From: Porites lobata
Taxonomy: Eukaryota; Cnidaria; Anthozoa; Scleractinia; Poritidae
Length of the DNA stretch: 64,000 nt
Reading direction: 5' to 3'
Assembly: GCA_942486035.1 (NCBI GenBank)
Contig: CALNXK010000174.1
Coordinates: forward strand, 421,001-485,000
Position 1 is the stretch's first letter; each line of letters begins with the position of its first letter. The translations under genes and the position numbers were made by a program. Shown here one piece after another: positions 1 through 10,805 of this stretch. The notes under the pieces are model-generated. The model saw nothing but the letters and a program-made list of their open reading frames with translations, made no database searches and was not told the origin of the DNA.

Positions 1-552
1 GATCATGTCAAATTTTCATCTTTATCTAATACAGCTGTGATGGTAATTTTCCCAAATCTTTATTAGTGGCGACGTATTTAATGCTCAAACTTGGGAAGTA
101 CTAACCCTGAAAAACCCTATCGAGTCGCGACGCAGCTAGGAAAACGCAGTCGTTGCTCCGTTCTCACAGACAGCTACTCAGATGGTTACTATGGAAACGG
201 CATAAAATGACTCGTGAGTTTTTTTGCACATCAAAGTTTATTTCTGCATGTTTACGAAACACAGCTACAATGACGAAGGACTATTAAAGGTTACTAAGGT
301 TCGATGCACCATCTTCCTACCGTAAGAATACATGGAATAAACTACGGAGATAGTTTTCTAAACCTGTGGCATGGAAATACTTCTCCAGCACTTCACTCCT
401 GTAATTCGCGCGCGCTCATAATGTAACTCAAAGCAACCGGCGCGTTTGTCATTTGTTTACGAAAAACCGACGAAAGGAATTTGTAACAATCTTCCTGTGC
501 ATTCCTATTCCAGAAAACGATCAATCAAACCAAGACTCTTACTTCAGCTCCC

Positions 553-560
553 TATATAAA
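553..560 (+). promoter_or_regulatory. TATA-box-like element
   Basis: TATATAAA stands 63 bases upstream of the ATG at 623. That is a normal distance for a core promoter with a short 5' leader. It matters only if the small reading frame that follows is real; in an AT-rich genome such a motif is also expected by chance. Confidence 0.3.
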
Positions 561-622
561 AGATAAGATGACTCCTACAATTAAGGGTTATAAATTCGAA
601 ACGTCTATTCTTACGATCATTT

Positions 623-826
623 ATGATAATTTTTCACTGTTTTGTGATATTTTGTTTATTTAATTTCCATGAGGTATCTTGTTGCACGAGTCACGTACGT
701 ATCTCAGACAAATTTTTCCGTTCACCTACTATACACAACATAAATATCTATGTACAAAAATACATTGAGAAGTCTAAATCCAAATCAAACCTTTCAAGTA
801 GCCACTTGACGTACAGCTACAGCTAA
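623..826 (+). CDS. Candidate small secreted peptide gene, 67 codons
   Basis: The frame starts with a hydrophobic run (MIIFHCFVIFCLF), followed by polar residues and a CC pair, as in a signal peptide followed by a short mature peptide rich in Ser, Lys and Tyr. The local context is gene-like: TATATAAA at 553, a stem-loop (GGCCTTTT / AAAAGGCC) at 841-861, and AATAAA at 865-870, 39 bases after the stop. A possible splice donor (C|GTACGT, near 689) would instead make this the first exon of a longer gene. No family is recognised. It is short and could be chance, so treat it as a hypothesis. Confidence 0.25.
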   Translation: MIIFHCFVIFCLFNFHEVSCCTSHVRISDKFFRSPTIHNINIYVQKYIEKSKSKSNLSSSHLTYSYS

Positions 827-840
827 AAAATCTCTTTTAC

Positions 841-870
841 GGCCTTTTCGTAAAAAAGGCCGGTAATAAA
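841..870 (+). terminator. Stem-loop followed by poly(A) signal
   Basis: An 8-bp stem (GGCCTTTT paired with AAAAGGCC, 5-base loop) at 841-861 is followed directly by AATAAA at 865-870. It would serve as the 3' end of the small frame at 623-826. The stem does not match the histone 3' stem-loop consensus. Confidence 0.25.
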
Positions 871-1268
871 GCTTGAAAATTATAAGAATACTTACGGTTA
901 CACAACCCGCATAAAAATATTATAGCAAAACTATAATACATGTATAGCAGGCAACTAACGATAAATACTAGTTCGAGGTGTCTCACGCCACAACAGGGTT
1001 TATAGAAGACAAAAGATAAAAAATATGGAAAAACTGTCTTCTTTTATGTACAGAATGGATTGACACTTTTCTGAAATCTTCCATAGATACTAAAAAATAG
1101 GTTTAGTCTGACATGGGTAGTCTCTTATCGGAAAAAAAAAAGAGGTCTCGATAAAACAACCCTACCACCTTATCACTAGATGGCTGAGAGTACGTTATGC
1201 GGATTCTATTCCCCTACTCCGAATCTATTTTCCGAAAAAAAAGACAATTGTTAAGCGACCAACAAACC

Positions 1269-2530
1269 TTAACGGGTCCTTTTCCTTTTCCAGCTCAAAT
1301 AACTAGCTTTGAGATCGCTGAGCAGCTTCGCGTTCTTTCGTCGCGATATGTCTTCAGAGGAAAGCATGTCGTAAAAAATTGTTATGAAGTAGTCAAAAGC
1401 CCATTCATCATCAATATACAACTTTCGAGCCTCTCTCTTGTTTGTCAGCCATTTCGGAATCAGACGGTGAAGAAAAGTAGCCGTCTCTGCCAGCACAACA
1501 AAGTGAGAAAGGGCATCGATTATCTCCTGCTCGTTAATATTTGAATCTTCTTTTTCAATAACATAAGAAATAAACGATACGGGGAGAGGGTGTGGTGCAG
1601 CTAAAATGCAGCCCAGTAACTTCCTATACAGATTTTCCCCCAATTTATCGTAAAGACGCTGTAAATTCGTCCTAATAAAATTTCCAAGGTCACCCGAAGG
1701 AAGACGCCTTGAGTGTGAAGAATCGTTGAGTAACTGCGAAATGTAGAGCGCACATAGGAACAGCCCATTACACATTTTCGTGACGTCTTCCGCTGAGAAT
1801 GAATGATTGGAGAAGTCTACTCGCTTTTCTAAAAACCGCTGAATATCCTGTTCGTGTAGCTGATAGAAGCTGTTCTGCCCACTGTTCCCTGTACAAATCC
1901 TAACACAAGGGTTGTACCCCTCCAATCCGCTTTGCACCGTGTCTTCAGGGCGACTGGTGATAAAAAAATAAATCCCTTGGGGCAACCGGGGGAAACGCTC
2001 TCTTATAAGACAAAGAAAATCATCCCTGGACTTATAATCGGTCTCGTCCAGAGCATCAATGATTACTAATTTACGCTGCAAAATTTGGCGGCACTTACCT
2101 AGTGGCTCTTCTAATAATTTCGTACATAGTTCCAGAACCCCTAAATTAGAATTAGCTAACATTATTCTTACCCCATCCTTCCCCCCCATTATATGATTGT
2201 ACTCACTGATGCAATCACAGAGTTGACAAGCTATGGTCCCAAGAAGATTTCTGGGATCATTCCTAGTACGGTCATTATAACGGCAAAAATAAGCTGCCCC
2301 TAAATTTCCCGCTTCCCTCATCCGCTTTGCTAGAGCTCCAGCCATGACACTTTTGCCTACTCCTGCATCACCAAGAAGAAAATAGGCTTTGGAGTTTTCT
2401 CGTGGATTACTGAACCAGTCGTCAAAATCCTGAAACAGCCACTGCCTAGTATCTTTATCCTGGCGCTCGGCAAAAAATTCGATGTCTCCTTCACAGTTGG
2501 CAATCTCTGCATTAAAAAAGAATTGATTAG
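1269..2530 (-). CDS. Exon 3 of the fusion gene: NACHT NTPase domain
   Basis: This exon encodes residues 465-884. The acceptor is CACCAG (AG at 2532-2531), chosen because it alone gives the required phase 1. The Walker A P-loop GDAGVGKS is at 518-525, Walker B LVIIDALDE at 619-627, and the sensor-1-like ITSRPE at 655-660. A helical/winged-helix region follows, ending in LHRLIPKWLTNKREARKL. All key nucleotide-binding residues are present, so it should bind and hydrolyse ATP or GTP. The upstream stretch RQWLFQDFDDWF is the usual lead-in of cnidarian NACHT domains. The frame ends with a basic tail (WKRKRTR) and TAA; a weak donor (GTTAAG) overlaps the stop and could instead splice onward. Confidence 0.85.
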
Positions 2531-5500
2531 CTGGTGATACACTTTGTGAAGTTAAAGAGGAGCCTTTTCTCCTGTTTAGTTTTGTTTAAGCTTTTTCCTA
2601 TCTAAACAAAGCCGTACAACAGGAAATGGTGTAAATGTAATGAAAAAGAGCGTGGCTAGGCCTAAACACAAATGTCCCAAACAAATCGCCTGAATATGTT
2701 TCCGTAAATTCCCAATGTCTTTTTTTAACTTCTAATTTTTCTCTTAAAAACTCGAAAACATTCAAAATATCTCCTAAATATTTGCCTTTGTTTTCATAAA
2801 CATCAGTATTAAACTCAAAAAGTAGCCTGTCTTTTAAAATGGCGTCATAGTGTGACTCAGATTGAAGTTCTGGGGCCCGTTTCTCGAAAGTCCCGATAAT
2901 TAACGGGCCCGGTAAGCTGTCTCCGTTTACATTAAAGATCGAGGTTTCAATAGTTTTGCATCTAACCCGATAAAACTGTCAGTTAATGAAACAAAATGGA
3001 GTAGTTTGCTAGCCAGGACCCGCGCTCTTATTCTCTATATTTCGATTTGAATATTTGATTTCGGGCCCGTAAAGTTACCGGGACTTTTGAGAAACGGGCC
3101 CCAGGTCCGTTATCTGGAACAGTAATCACTGCATGTGCCCTTTTAACATCCGCCATTTTGTTGAACAGGCTAACGCTTGCATAAGTAAATAGTAAATGGA
3201 GAATGCTTAATCTGATTACTGCCGGTCAATATGGGGAGCTGTCACTGTACTACCCGCGCCCTAAGTAGCACTGAAGTAGCTTTTTTCTCAATTTGCCTGA
3301 GAAAACATGATTGAAAAAACACCTCTGCAAATAACGCATAAGGCAAGACGCCGATACCGAAAAGAGAAACAAAAGACGTAAGAAGGCGAGGATTTACAAA
3401 ACATGGCAACATAAAGGAGTGTTCCAGCTCCGTAGAAAAGAAATTTATGCATGCAATTAGACAATTCATGTACTAAAAACTAAAAGAGGTCAAAAATTTG
3501 TGGGAACATCATTTCAGGTTTTGACGTTGGGTCGAACACGTTTTTTAATTAGCACTGAAGTAGCTTTCTTTCTCAATTTGCCTAAGAAAAAACACGATTG
3601 AGAAAACACCTCTGCGAATAACGCATAAGGCAAGACGCCGATCCTGAAAAGAGAACTAAAAGACGTAATAAGGTGAGGATTTACGAAACATGGCAACATA
3701 AAGGAGTGTTCCAGCTCAGTAGAAAAGAAATTTATGCATGCAATAAACAATTCACGTGCTAAAAACTATAAAAGGTGAAAAATTTGTGGGAATATGATTT
3801 CAGGTTTTGACGTTGCCTCGGACATGTTTTTTAAAAACTCGTTTTCTTCTGTGTATATGGAAAAGTATTTTTTGGCAATTTAAACAAACTTATGGCAAAA
3901 ATTCCCCTGACAGATCCCCTTGAAGGCCTTCACTGGTCGTATCGACCATGGAAGAATTAGCTGAGAGAAAGTCTAAAATGTTTCCTTAAGTGTTACATTT
4001 TTTCTAAATCTCATGAGACTTTCAAAAAATCTAACAGTCCTTTAAATATCTAAAAAAAATATCTGGCTATTTGTGTCTAGACCTGGGCGTGGCAGATTTA
4101 AAATATGCAGTAGGAATTAAAGACATAGTTGATTGTTTAATTCTACACATTAAACACTGCGTTGGTTTGGATCTGTTCTGCGACTTTGTTCGTGTTGAAG
4201 TCCAATCGATACTTCAATATTAAACAGTCAACAGATTAATGTTTTTATTACCATAAGTAATGCAAGGGATAGCAGAACTTTTTTTTTCAGCTTCCATTTG
4301 TGTCAACCCTTGCTGCACGTTGCCTTGATGTGAGTTCAGAGATCTCAAAGTTTCCTCTATAAAACTCCGGGAGTCTTCCAGACAGTCCGCCCTACGCTTC
4401 TTGCCAACAGCTGGTTTCTGCACATGGGTAGCACTATCCGTGGTATCTAATGTGAAAGAAATAAAGAATGTTATGTTCTCTGAAAATGCAACGTGGTTAA
4501 AAACAAAAATCATCAGATTGGAATGTTATGGTTGTGTATCGTTGCCATTTACCAAATAGTGTACATGTGCATGTGCGCAAAAGTTTACTGCAATGATTAC
4601 CCGCCCTGTGCGGACATTGTGTCGTAAACGAACAGTTCTACTTAAATACTGGTTTGACTGGTAGATTTGTGAAAAAATCTCGAAACCCTGATAATTGCAT
4701 ATGTTGTTTCAGATATTCCCAAATTTAAGGTGCTGTTTTAAAGAATATTTTAGTCCTTGAGGTTAAATTTGCCAAAACATTTATTATGTTTGTTACACAC
4801 GATTAATTCAATCATGGTTGATCTTGACAGTATTGGTTAATAAACTGGTTTTCTTGGAGTGATAAGGCGATATTCGGTAAAGAATACTACAAGTGTCAAA
4901 TATTTTTTTTAAAAAAAGAACGTTTCGGGTTTATGACCCTTCTTCAGGGTCAGAAAAACCGCGGTGTTCTCCCTAGGTATTTAAGGCTAGGCGGACCGCC
5001 TGGCTTAATTCACTGCAAAATGGCTGCCGCCTGGCCTAAAAACCAAAGATTTAACCCAACAGAAACTCATGGTGACATCTAGAAGTTGGTATTTCAAAAA
5101 CAACATCACTCAATAAAGTTGATGAAACATCTTCTGGTGTTTGTCAGTATTTGCTGAGTGTTTTCTTGCAATTAATCGATTATAAAAGTGATTTATCGTT
5201 GGATGAATATTTTCAAACTTGTGATAAATTGGTTTTGCTGAACGCAAACGGCAGCCACCACATGCGGCCATTCAAGAACTCGGCTTAGATGAAGTACTGA
5301 ATGAAATTCTTCACTCGTATTTTAGGGAGAGTCAAAATCGAGAACTCGGTCAACCATGCAAAGATGTACGGAACGACAACAAAAAGCTTGTCAACGCAAA
5401 TTTAGTGGTAAAAAAAAAACGAGAAAAAGTGGTGGAAATTTGGTTGAAGCAGTTCAGTTACCTAAAACGACACCAAATCTCCCCAAATAGATTATTCCAT

Positions 5501-6977
5501 ACAGCAAAAATCACGTTTTGATCCACCATGAGTAAGTTTCAAAGTCTTTACTAATTTTTACTCAGGCTAGAGAGCAGGCTTCGTAGAAGCACAATCAGAA
5601 TACCCCCTAGCATCCCTACGCAGACCCTCTTAGGGCTTTGCACGGGTTAATACCCCTAGCCTTCCAAAAATCCCAGAGAGAACACTGTAGGGGTGTGGAT
5701 TCGAATATAATTGGAGTTTCCTTTTTATTTACAGCCAATCTCCAAGACAATTTTTATGAAAGTAATTTAAAATTGATACCGTGAGCCATGCTGATCATCT
5801 TATCCAGAAGATTTCTGGTTTGTTTTGTCCAACTGTGTTTCTCCTCGTAGCGAATTCGCAACGCTTTAGCCTCCTCAAGACGAACTTGTCTGTCCTTTTT
5901 CCATAGATTTTCAATGGCTGCAGCCCAAACCTGGGGATCCTCAGAGTCAACCACATATGACGAACCAAATGGTACCTCACTCAGGGCTTCTCCGAAACCA
6001 GAGTTCTTGCTGACCAGCAAAGGAAGACCAGCTGACAGGGCCTCAAGACCTGTCAACCCAAAGCCCTCAGCTCTTGAAGGCAAAAGCACAACATCGACCT
6101 CATGAAACAAGCGTTTCAAATCCACCCGCTTTTGTATGCAGCCTCTTACTCTAAAGAATCTGGCAGACACACCACATCTTTTCAACTTTTCTGCAATTTT
6201 GTTGCGCATAACATCTGGCACCCCAGCAAACACCAGACGAGTCTCTTGCAGAAAAGTGACAGCTTTTCCTGCGATGTCCCAACCTTCCAAAGAAAAGTCG
6301 TCTTCATCTCCACAACCAAACACCAAGACTTTGCGAGGTTTCCTCTCGCGAGGACTTTGTTCTACAGTTGCAAATTCACGAAAAATGCCTGGGGTGAATT
6401 CGACGACATTGTGATCTTTCTGACAGCTGCGGAGATATGACCTAAAAGCCTCGCACAACTTGGGTCCAACCCCTACAACAAGATCCGCTATTTCACATAG
6501 TTCTACTTCAATGTTGTGACTTCCTTGACCTTCTGCCGTTTGGTTACTGTGGGATTTGAAGATTTCTATTTCCTCTGGATCGTTGTGTACTACTTGAACC
6601 CACTTGCAATGTTTGGACTTTTTAAGGACTTGTGCATGGCGGCCGAGTTCCACACCGTAACCAACGACCACATCCATCTCCAAATGTTCTGGAGGGTAGT
6701 TAAGCCATACTGATTCATCAAAGCCAGGACACCTTGTCGCCTTAACAATTTTAACGTTGTTCCTGAGGGCTTCCTTCTCATCCTCTTCACTGCATCCTAC
6801 TAAAAAGGTAGTAATTTCCGACTCAGGAAATTTGGCAAGCTGTACGGCCAACTCTTTGCTTAACGTGCCAATTCCTCCATTGCTTGACCCCCATTCTGAA
6901 GCCAAAATGGTAACTTTAACTTTTTTGGAGTCATCAACTAGGTCTTCTTCCTGAGACTGCTGTGAAGCGGATGCCAT
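1269..6977 (-). CDS. Glycosyltransferase group 1 - NACHT fusion protein (NLR-like receptor), 3 exons, 884 aa
   Basis: Exons on the minus strand are 6977-5780, 4446-4252 and 2530-1269. Both introns are phase 1. The joined coding length is 2,655 nt, exactly 885 codons including the stop, which supports the model. Residues 1-399 form a GT-B/GT4-like glycosyltransferase, 400-464 a linker, and 465-884 a NACHT NTPase. GT1-NACHT fusions have been described in coral genomes as a novel NLR-like architecture; a cytosolic pattern-recognition or signalling role is inferred from NACHT relatives. The protein stops soon after the NACHT winged-helix region, with no TPR, WD40, ankyrin or LRR repeats, so it is either a short form or the gene continues by splicing to the left of 1269, possibly outside the window. 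An AG after a pyrimidine-rich stretch just upstream of the ATG (exon would begin at 6997) suggests a 5'UTR intron. Confidence 0.85.
2872..3102. mobile_element. 231-bp MITE with GGGGCCCGTTTCTCGAAAGTCCCG ends (copy 1), shown by its first 12 bases GGGGCCCGTTTC
   Basis: The ends are near-perfect inverted repeats of about 24 bp. A second copy of exactly the same length lies in inverted orientation at 56180-56410. It sits in intron 2 of the GT1-NACHT gene. There is no coding capacity. Confidence 0.8.
3267..3838. repeat. Tandem duplication, two units of about 284 bp
   Basis: The unit starting AGCACTGAAGTAGC at 3267 recurs at 3551 with high identity, including the stretch from CGCATAAGGCAAGACGCCGA to ATTTATGCATGCAAT. 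It is inside intron 2 of the GT1-NACHT gene. The long minus-strand frames seen in both units are parallel copies of the same non-coding sequence, not two genes. Confidence 0.8.
4252..4446 (-). CDS. Exon 2 of the fusion gene: linker between the glycosyltransferase and NACHT domains
   Basis: This is a 195-nt exon, residues 400-464. The acceptor is a good pyrimidine tract ending in CACATTAG (AG at 4448-4447); the donor is ATG|GTAATA (GT at 4251-4250). The incoming G completes GAT (Asp400) and the outgoing G completes the first NACHT-exon codon, so phase agrees on both sides. The peptide is polar and charged and includes a basic patch (GKKRRAD) followed by a probable helix (LEDSRSFIEETLRSLNSHQG). 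No known domain is recognised; the basic patch could be a nuclear-localisation-like element, but that is a guess. Confidence 0.65.
4905..5050. mobile_element. Penelope-like/LTR-end remnant
   Basis: An A-rich tract is followed by CGTTTCGGGTTTATGACC and CTTCTTCAGGGTCAG, then GGCTAGGCGGACCGCCTGGC. The TTTCGG...CTTCTTCAGGG signature also occurs at 58117-58150 beside Penelope-type endonuclease coding sequence. It lies in intron 1 of the fusion gene. The remaining intron sequence to 5779 shows nothing I recognise. Confidence 0.35.
5780..6977 (-). CDS. Exon 1 of the fusion gene: glycosyltransferase group 1 (GT4-like) domain
   Basis: This exon encodes residues 1-399. After a polar, acidic N-terminus of about 18 residues comes a Rossmann strand (VKVTILASEWG, 20-30) and a glycine-rich loop (SNGGIGTLS, 32-40) typical of GT-B enzymes. 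H131 lies in VVHND. The C-terminal Rossmann half has the retaining-GT4 signature PSRAEGFGLTGLEALSAG (300-317), giving the E-x7-E pair at E304 and E312 that normally contacts the nucleotide-sugar. The catalytic features are therefore kept, so the domain may be active or at least bind nucleotide-sugar; the substrate is unknown. The exon ends ...MAH + G at a GTATCA donor (5779-5774). The ATG at 6977 follows an upstream acceptor-like AG and has no better in-frame rival. Confidence 0.85.
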
Positions 6978-7120
6978 GACCAGCGAGTGGCCGGCACCTT
7001 AAAAGAAAATCATGTGCACATGTTAATGGAGGATTGAAGGGTTATTAAAATGTCAGCTGCCACTCACTATTCACTTTCATATCTTCATCTTCTACGGGTA
7101 TATTACGAACTGAGAGAGTG

Positions 7121-7461
7121 ACCATCAGCATCCTCGGAGACCCAGGGGCAGATACTGGGGGCGAGGGAAAGTCTAAACGGCTGCAAAAATATGGCACGAA
7201 GAAAAGTAAAGAACGGCGAGAAGAGCCCCTGGGGACAGTGTCTTACCGTTCTGCCTTCTGATTGGTGCCAGAAAACATTTGCGTTTTTCTGCCCAATCAG
7301 AAGCCAGAACGGCGGCGACCGTTTGGAACTGGTCTGGTAAGACACTGTCCCCAGGGGCTCATCTGGCCGTTCTTTACTTTCCTTCGTGTCATATTTTTCC
7401 ACCCGTTTAGACGTTCCCTCGCCCCCACTAACTGCCCCTGGGTCTCCGAGGATGGACCATC
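7121..7461. mobile_element. Foldback (long inverted repeat) element
   Basis: Arms of about 150 bp pair across a short centre near 7270. Left arm blocks CATCCTCGGAGACCCAGGGGC, CGAGGGAAAGTCTAAACGG and CCCCTGGGGACAGTGTCTTAC each recur as reverse complements in the right arm. The two inverted reading frames across it are products of the palindrome, not genes. Confidence 0.75.
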
Positions 7462-7472
7462 AGCTTTCAGCT

Positions 7473-7545
7473 GGCATGATAGCTCAGTGATAAGAGTACT
7501 GCTTTCAGGTATCGCTAAGGCCATGGTTTCGAATCCCGCAAAAAC
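7473..7545 (+). repeat. tRNA-like sequence (SINE head or tRNA pseudogene)
   Basis: An A-box-like TAGCTCAGTGATAAGAG and a B-box-like GTTTCGAATCC are spaced as in a tRNA, but the stems do not close into a convincing cloverleaf and the acceptor end is not complementary. It is probably a Pol III-derived SINE head rather than a working tRNA gene. Confidence 0.45.
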
Positions 7546-8004
7546 CTTATTGTTTTTCAGGCTTTATTTTGTAACTGCTTAAGCTGCGTACACAACTGGC
7601 ATGTCTTTCACTAGTTACAACTGTACTTAACGCGTACTTGTCTAAGGGGTAAGTGAACTCACTACTTATACCATACCAGGACGAACCCATCATCTCGGAA
7701 CATCCAACTAACAAAAGGAGTGGGTCCAGCACGTTTAGCTTTTCAGGCTATTTTCATAATCACCTTTCACATCAAATCAAACCCAATCAGAGCAGAGAGT
7801 TATTTCCGGTAATGACGGCGAAAAATCACAAATGTCAAGGAAAAGGAGTTTCTCTTGTTGGGGAAACTTGATCTCAGCTAATTTTAAACCTTGATATTTT
7901 TTGAATAATCGATTTTAAGATTTTAAAGTTTTTTACTGATCAATTAGTTAAATTAATGCATGAGGGCCCCACCGAAAACCGCCTTGGCGAGTTGGGCTCC
8001 CTCT

Positions 8005-8034
8005 ATAAATATTATTATTATTATTATTATTATA
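8005..8034. repeat. (TAT)n microsatellite
   Basis: This is a run of about ten TAT/ATT triplets. Confidence 0.9.
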
Positions 8035-8058
8035 AACTTGGAAGAGCAAGGATCTTCT

Positions 8059-8223
8059 CAGGGGCGGATCCAGGATTTTTTTTAGGAGGGGGTGCACTCG
8101 TCTCTTGCTCTACTTCAACACCAATAAACCACATAGTTTTTTTTGTGCAGAATACCAGTTGTATTAGAAAACCGCAGATCATCTCAGTGGGGGGGTGCGC
8201 ACCCTCCCCTAGATCCGCTCCTG
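8059..8223. mobile_element. 165-bp MITE with CAGGGGCGGATC ends
   Basis: The left end CAGGGGCGGATCCAGG and right end CTAGATCCGCTCCTG are inverted repeats, with a second inner pair (GGGGGTGCACTC / GGGTGCGCACCCTCC). The 12-bp CAGGGGCGGATC terminus is typical of short hAT-related elements in animals; that class is inferred. Confidence 0.6.
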
Positions 8224-9993
8224 CTTCTAGTTAAGAAATCTACCGCGATTTGTATTAGATTTTGTGGACATTTTGTAGCAAAAGGATTAAGGAAAATGAT
8301 TGCAGGTCTTTTGTGCTGTAACTCGTACAGTATATGTAGGAAGGATGCTTCGGAATGATGGGCTTCTGATATAATTAAATGACAACTTCAGTGCAAAAAA
8401 AACAGGATCCTTTTTTATCACATTTACACCTCAACACCCATAACCACCCATGAGGATCCATGTCCCATGTTGTCCCCTGTAGCACTTAGTGCTCTTACCT
8501 ACCTCAGCTAATGCAGCATCCACGGGCTAGGACTTCACCAGCTTAATCCTCACATCACCAGTACTCTTAAATTCTGTTTAGCTTTTCAAACGTTTTGGTA
8601 ATAAAACCTCAACCAGAGAGAGCCTTGAGGAGCTGTCTACAGTAAGAGACTGTTTTGTATGAAGAGCTGCTGCAGTATGGTAAAAGAGAAAAGAAAAAAC
8701 TTCTCACTCTCTTCACGTATTCAAGAACTTTTTTATTTAAAAAAAATGCAAACATCTCAACAAACCAAAGACTAACCAGAAATTTTAGGAACTGTTTATA
8801 AAACTGTAAATTAAAATTGGAAAGATTTAAATATATACATTGTATGAAGCGCCTGTAAGTCTTTTACATTTAATTAACTTAAGAGACAAGCTGTAACCTC
8901 ACAAAAACTGACATTCTTACTTTACCAAAGGTGTATACCACCACTCACGGTCTAAGGGTTACCATGCACATTTTTTCAGCATGAATTGAACCGTTTATCA
9001 AAATAATCATGTCTGATTCCGTTGAGATCACCCTGTGTGTATATGTTACTGGTTAAAGTTGGGGTTTAATTATTAAACCTAGGTTGATTCTCACTTTACT
9101 TTCTCTCCTAGCCCTAATTCATGAATAATTACTGTTAGGAGACAAAGTAAATTGGAAAAAAGTATCTTCCAGTAGTCCAGGACATTTTCTTGCTGGGCAA
9201 GTATCTTTTTTAGCTTACTTGCCCAACAGACAACAGACAAGGGTCCAGGAAAGTCATCCTCTAACAAAATCGTCAACTAAGAAAGGCAAGAAGTGCTCTG
9301 GACAAGCAAAATGTCAGAGCCTTGTGTAGACCTAAATACTGTTTCCTCGAATCAGGGCTATCTGTCACTAAGATTTCAAATTGCAGGGTACATGCAATTA
9401 TCAGGCAGTTTTCATAGTTAGCCGCAGAAATCCGTACCACCACCACCCCCCCCACCAGCCCTTAGTGACAGCGCCATCAACACAAATAAAACATACATGT
9501 ATTTGCCCACTCTCACAGTGTGATTACTCGAACCAGGCCAATATGAAGTTAACCAATCAAAACATTTATCAAATCAAAGGTTCTGAAGTTTTTTAGTCAG
9601 TGCACCAATAACATTTAAATATGTTGACAATTCAAACGCTAACAAATTGACCTTGTTGACCTCTCAGTTTGGTTAGCATTTTGAATCTCCCTTGATTGGC
9701 TAAGGACCAGGTTCGCAGCAACATGATGCAAGTTTAGAAAGTTTAAAAAACATATTTTCTGTTACGAGTAAGTTTCCAATTTTTCCGTACTGTAGTTCAC
9801 AAAAGATGAGTAATAATTGTGTTGGATCACCTAAACGAAGGCATGTAACAGCTCCTATTCAATACTGACAAACATGTTAGGTAAAATGACAGATTGATAA
9901 CACAATCAAGATTAGATAGAAATGATTGGATTAAAGGCTGGTTTCAGTTTTCTTTGTACTGTCACTGCTACTTGATGACTGAGTTTGCAAGCA
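8224..9993. other. No gene seen
   Basis: The sequence is AT-rich with short chance frames only. I see no splice-bounded exon, domain or clear repeat in it. Confidence 0.5.
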
Positions 9994-10656
9994 CAGTCAA
10001 ACCTTGTTAATACAGACACTAAAGACGCCACAGAAAGTGTCCATGTTAACAGAGTGTCTGTATTAACCAGGTCATTATTATTATTTAATTCAACAGGAAC
10101 AAAATACTAAAGAAATAAAAGAGGACATAAGCATTGTCAAATTATCATTCACTGACCTTCACAATGCTGTCACTCCACAGATTACATGTAAATAATAAGT
10201 AATAATACTACTACTAATAATAGACACTTTTATAAAATAACTAAGATAGTACGCGCGCTCTGATTGGTTGAGAGGAGTGTTTGCATGAGAGTATGTAAAC
10301 ATGGTTGTGGCGTCAAGTTGTTAGGCTTTTCGCGCGCTAATCACGCAAGCACAAATTTGAAAAAGTTTTTGAGTTCAAAACTCGACAAGTTTACTTTATC
10401 TACCCATTCCTTCGTCGGCTGAAACATGGAAAATCGTTCCAAAGAAGGTGAGTCAATTCTTTTTCGCTTAAACTGACATTTTAAGCGAGAAAAATCCATA
10501 TTTTGCAAAGCATCTTTTTGCAAAACAAGAACTGATTACGCATGCAAGACTTTGTGGACAAGATTTTGCAAGTGGTAAGAATTTCCCTTTAAATCAGTGG
10601 CATACAAAGACTTTTGCGTTTTTTTCTCAGGAAAGTTATTTTATAGAAGCAATAGA

Positions 10657-10696
<40 letters not shown>

Positions 10697-10760
10697 TGAG
10701 GCGTTGGGAGAATTCTCGACAGTTATGCAAACCCTCAACTTCATCTCGGGTTTGCATAAC

Positions 10761-10805
<45 letters not shown>

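Noticed and set aside
3242..3750. Two similar minus-strand frames (75 and 78 codons) that look like a gene pair
   Set aside because: They are the same non-coding sequence seen twice because of the 284-bp tandem duplication inside the fusion-gene intron.
5914..6954. Several plus-strand and other-frame open readings opposite the glycosyltransferase exon
   Set aside because: They are shadows of the GT1 coding sequence.
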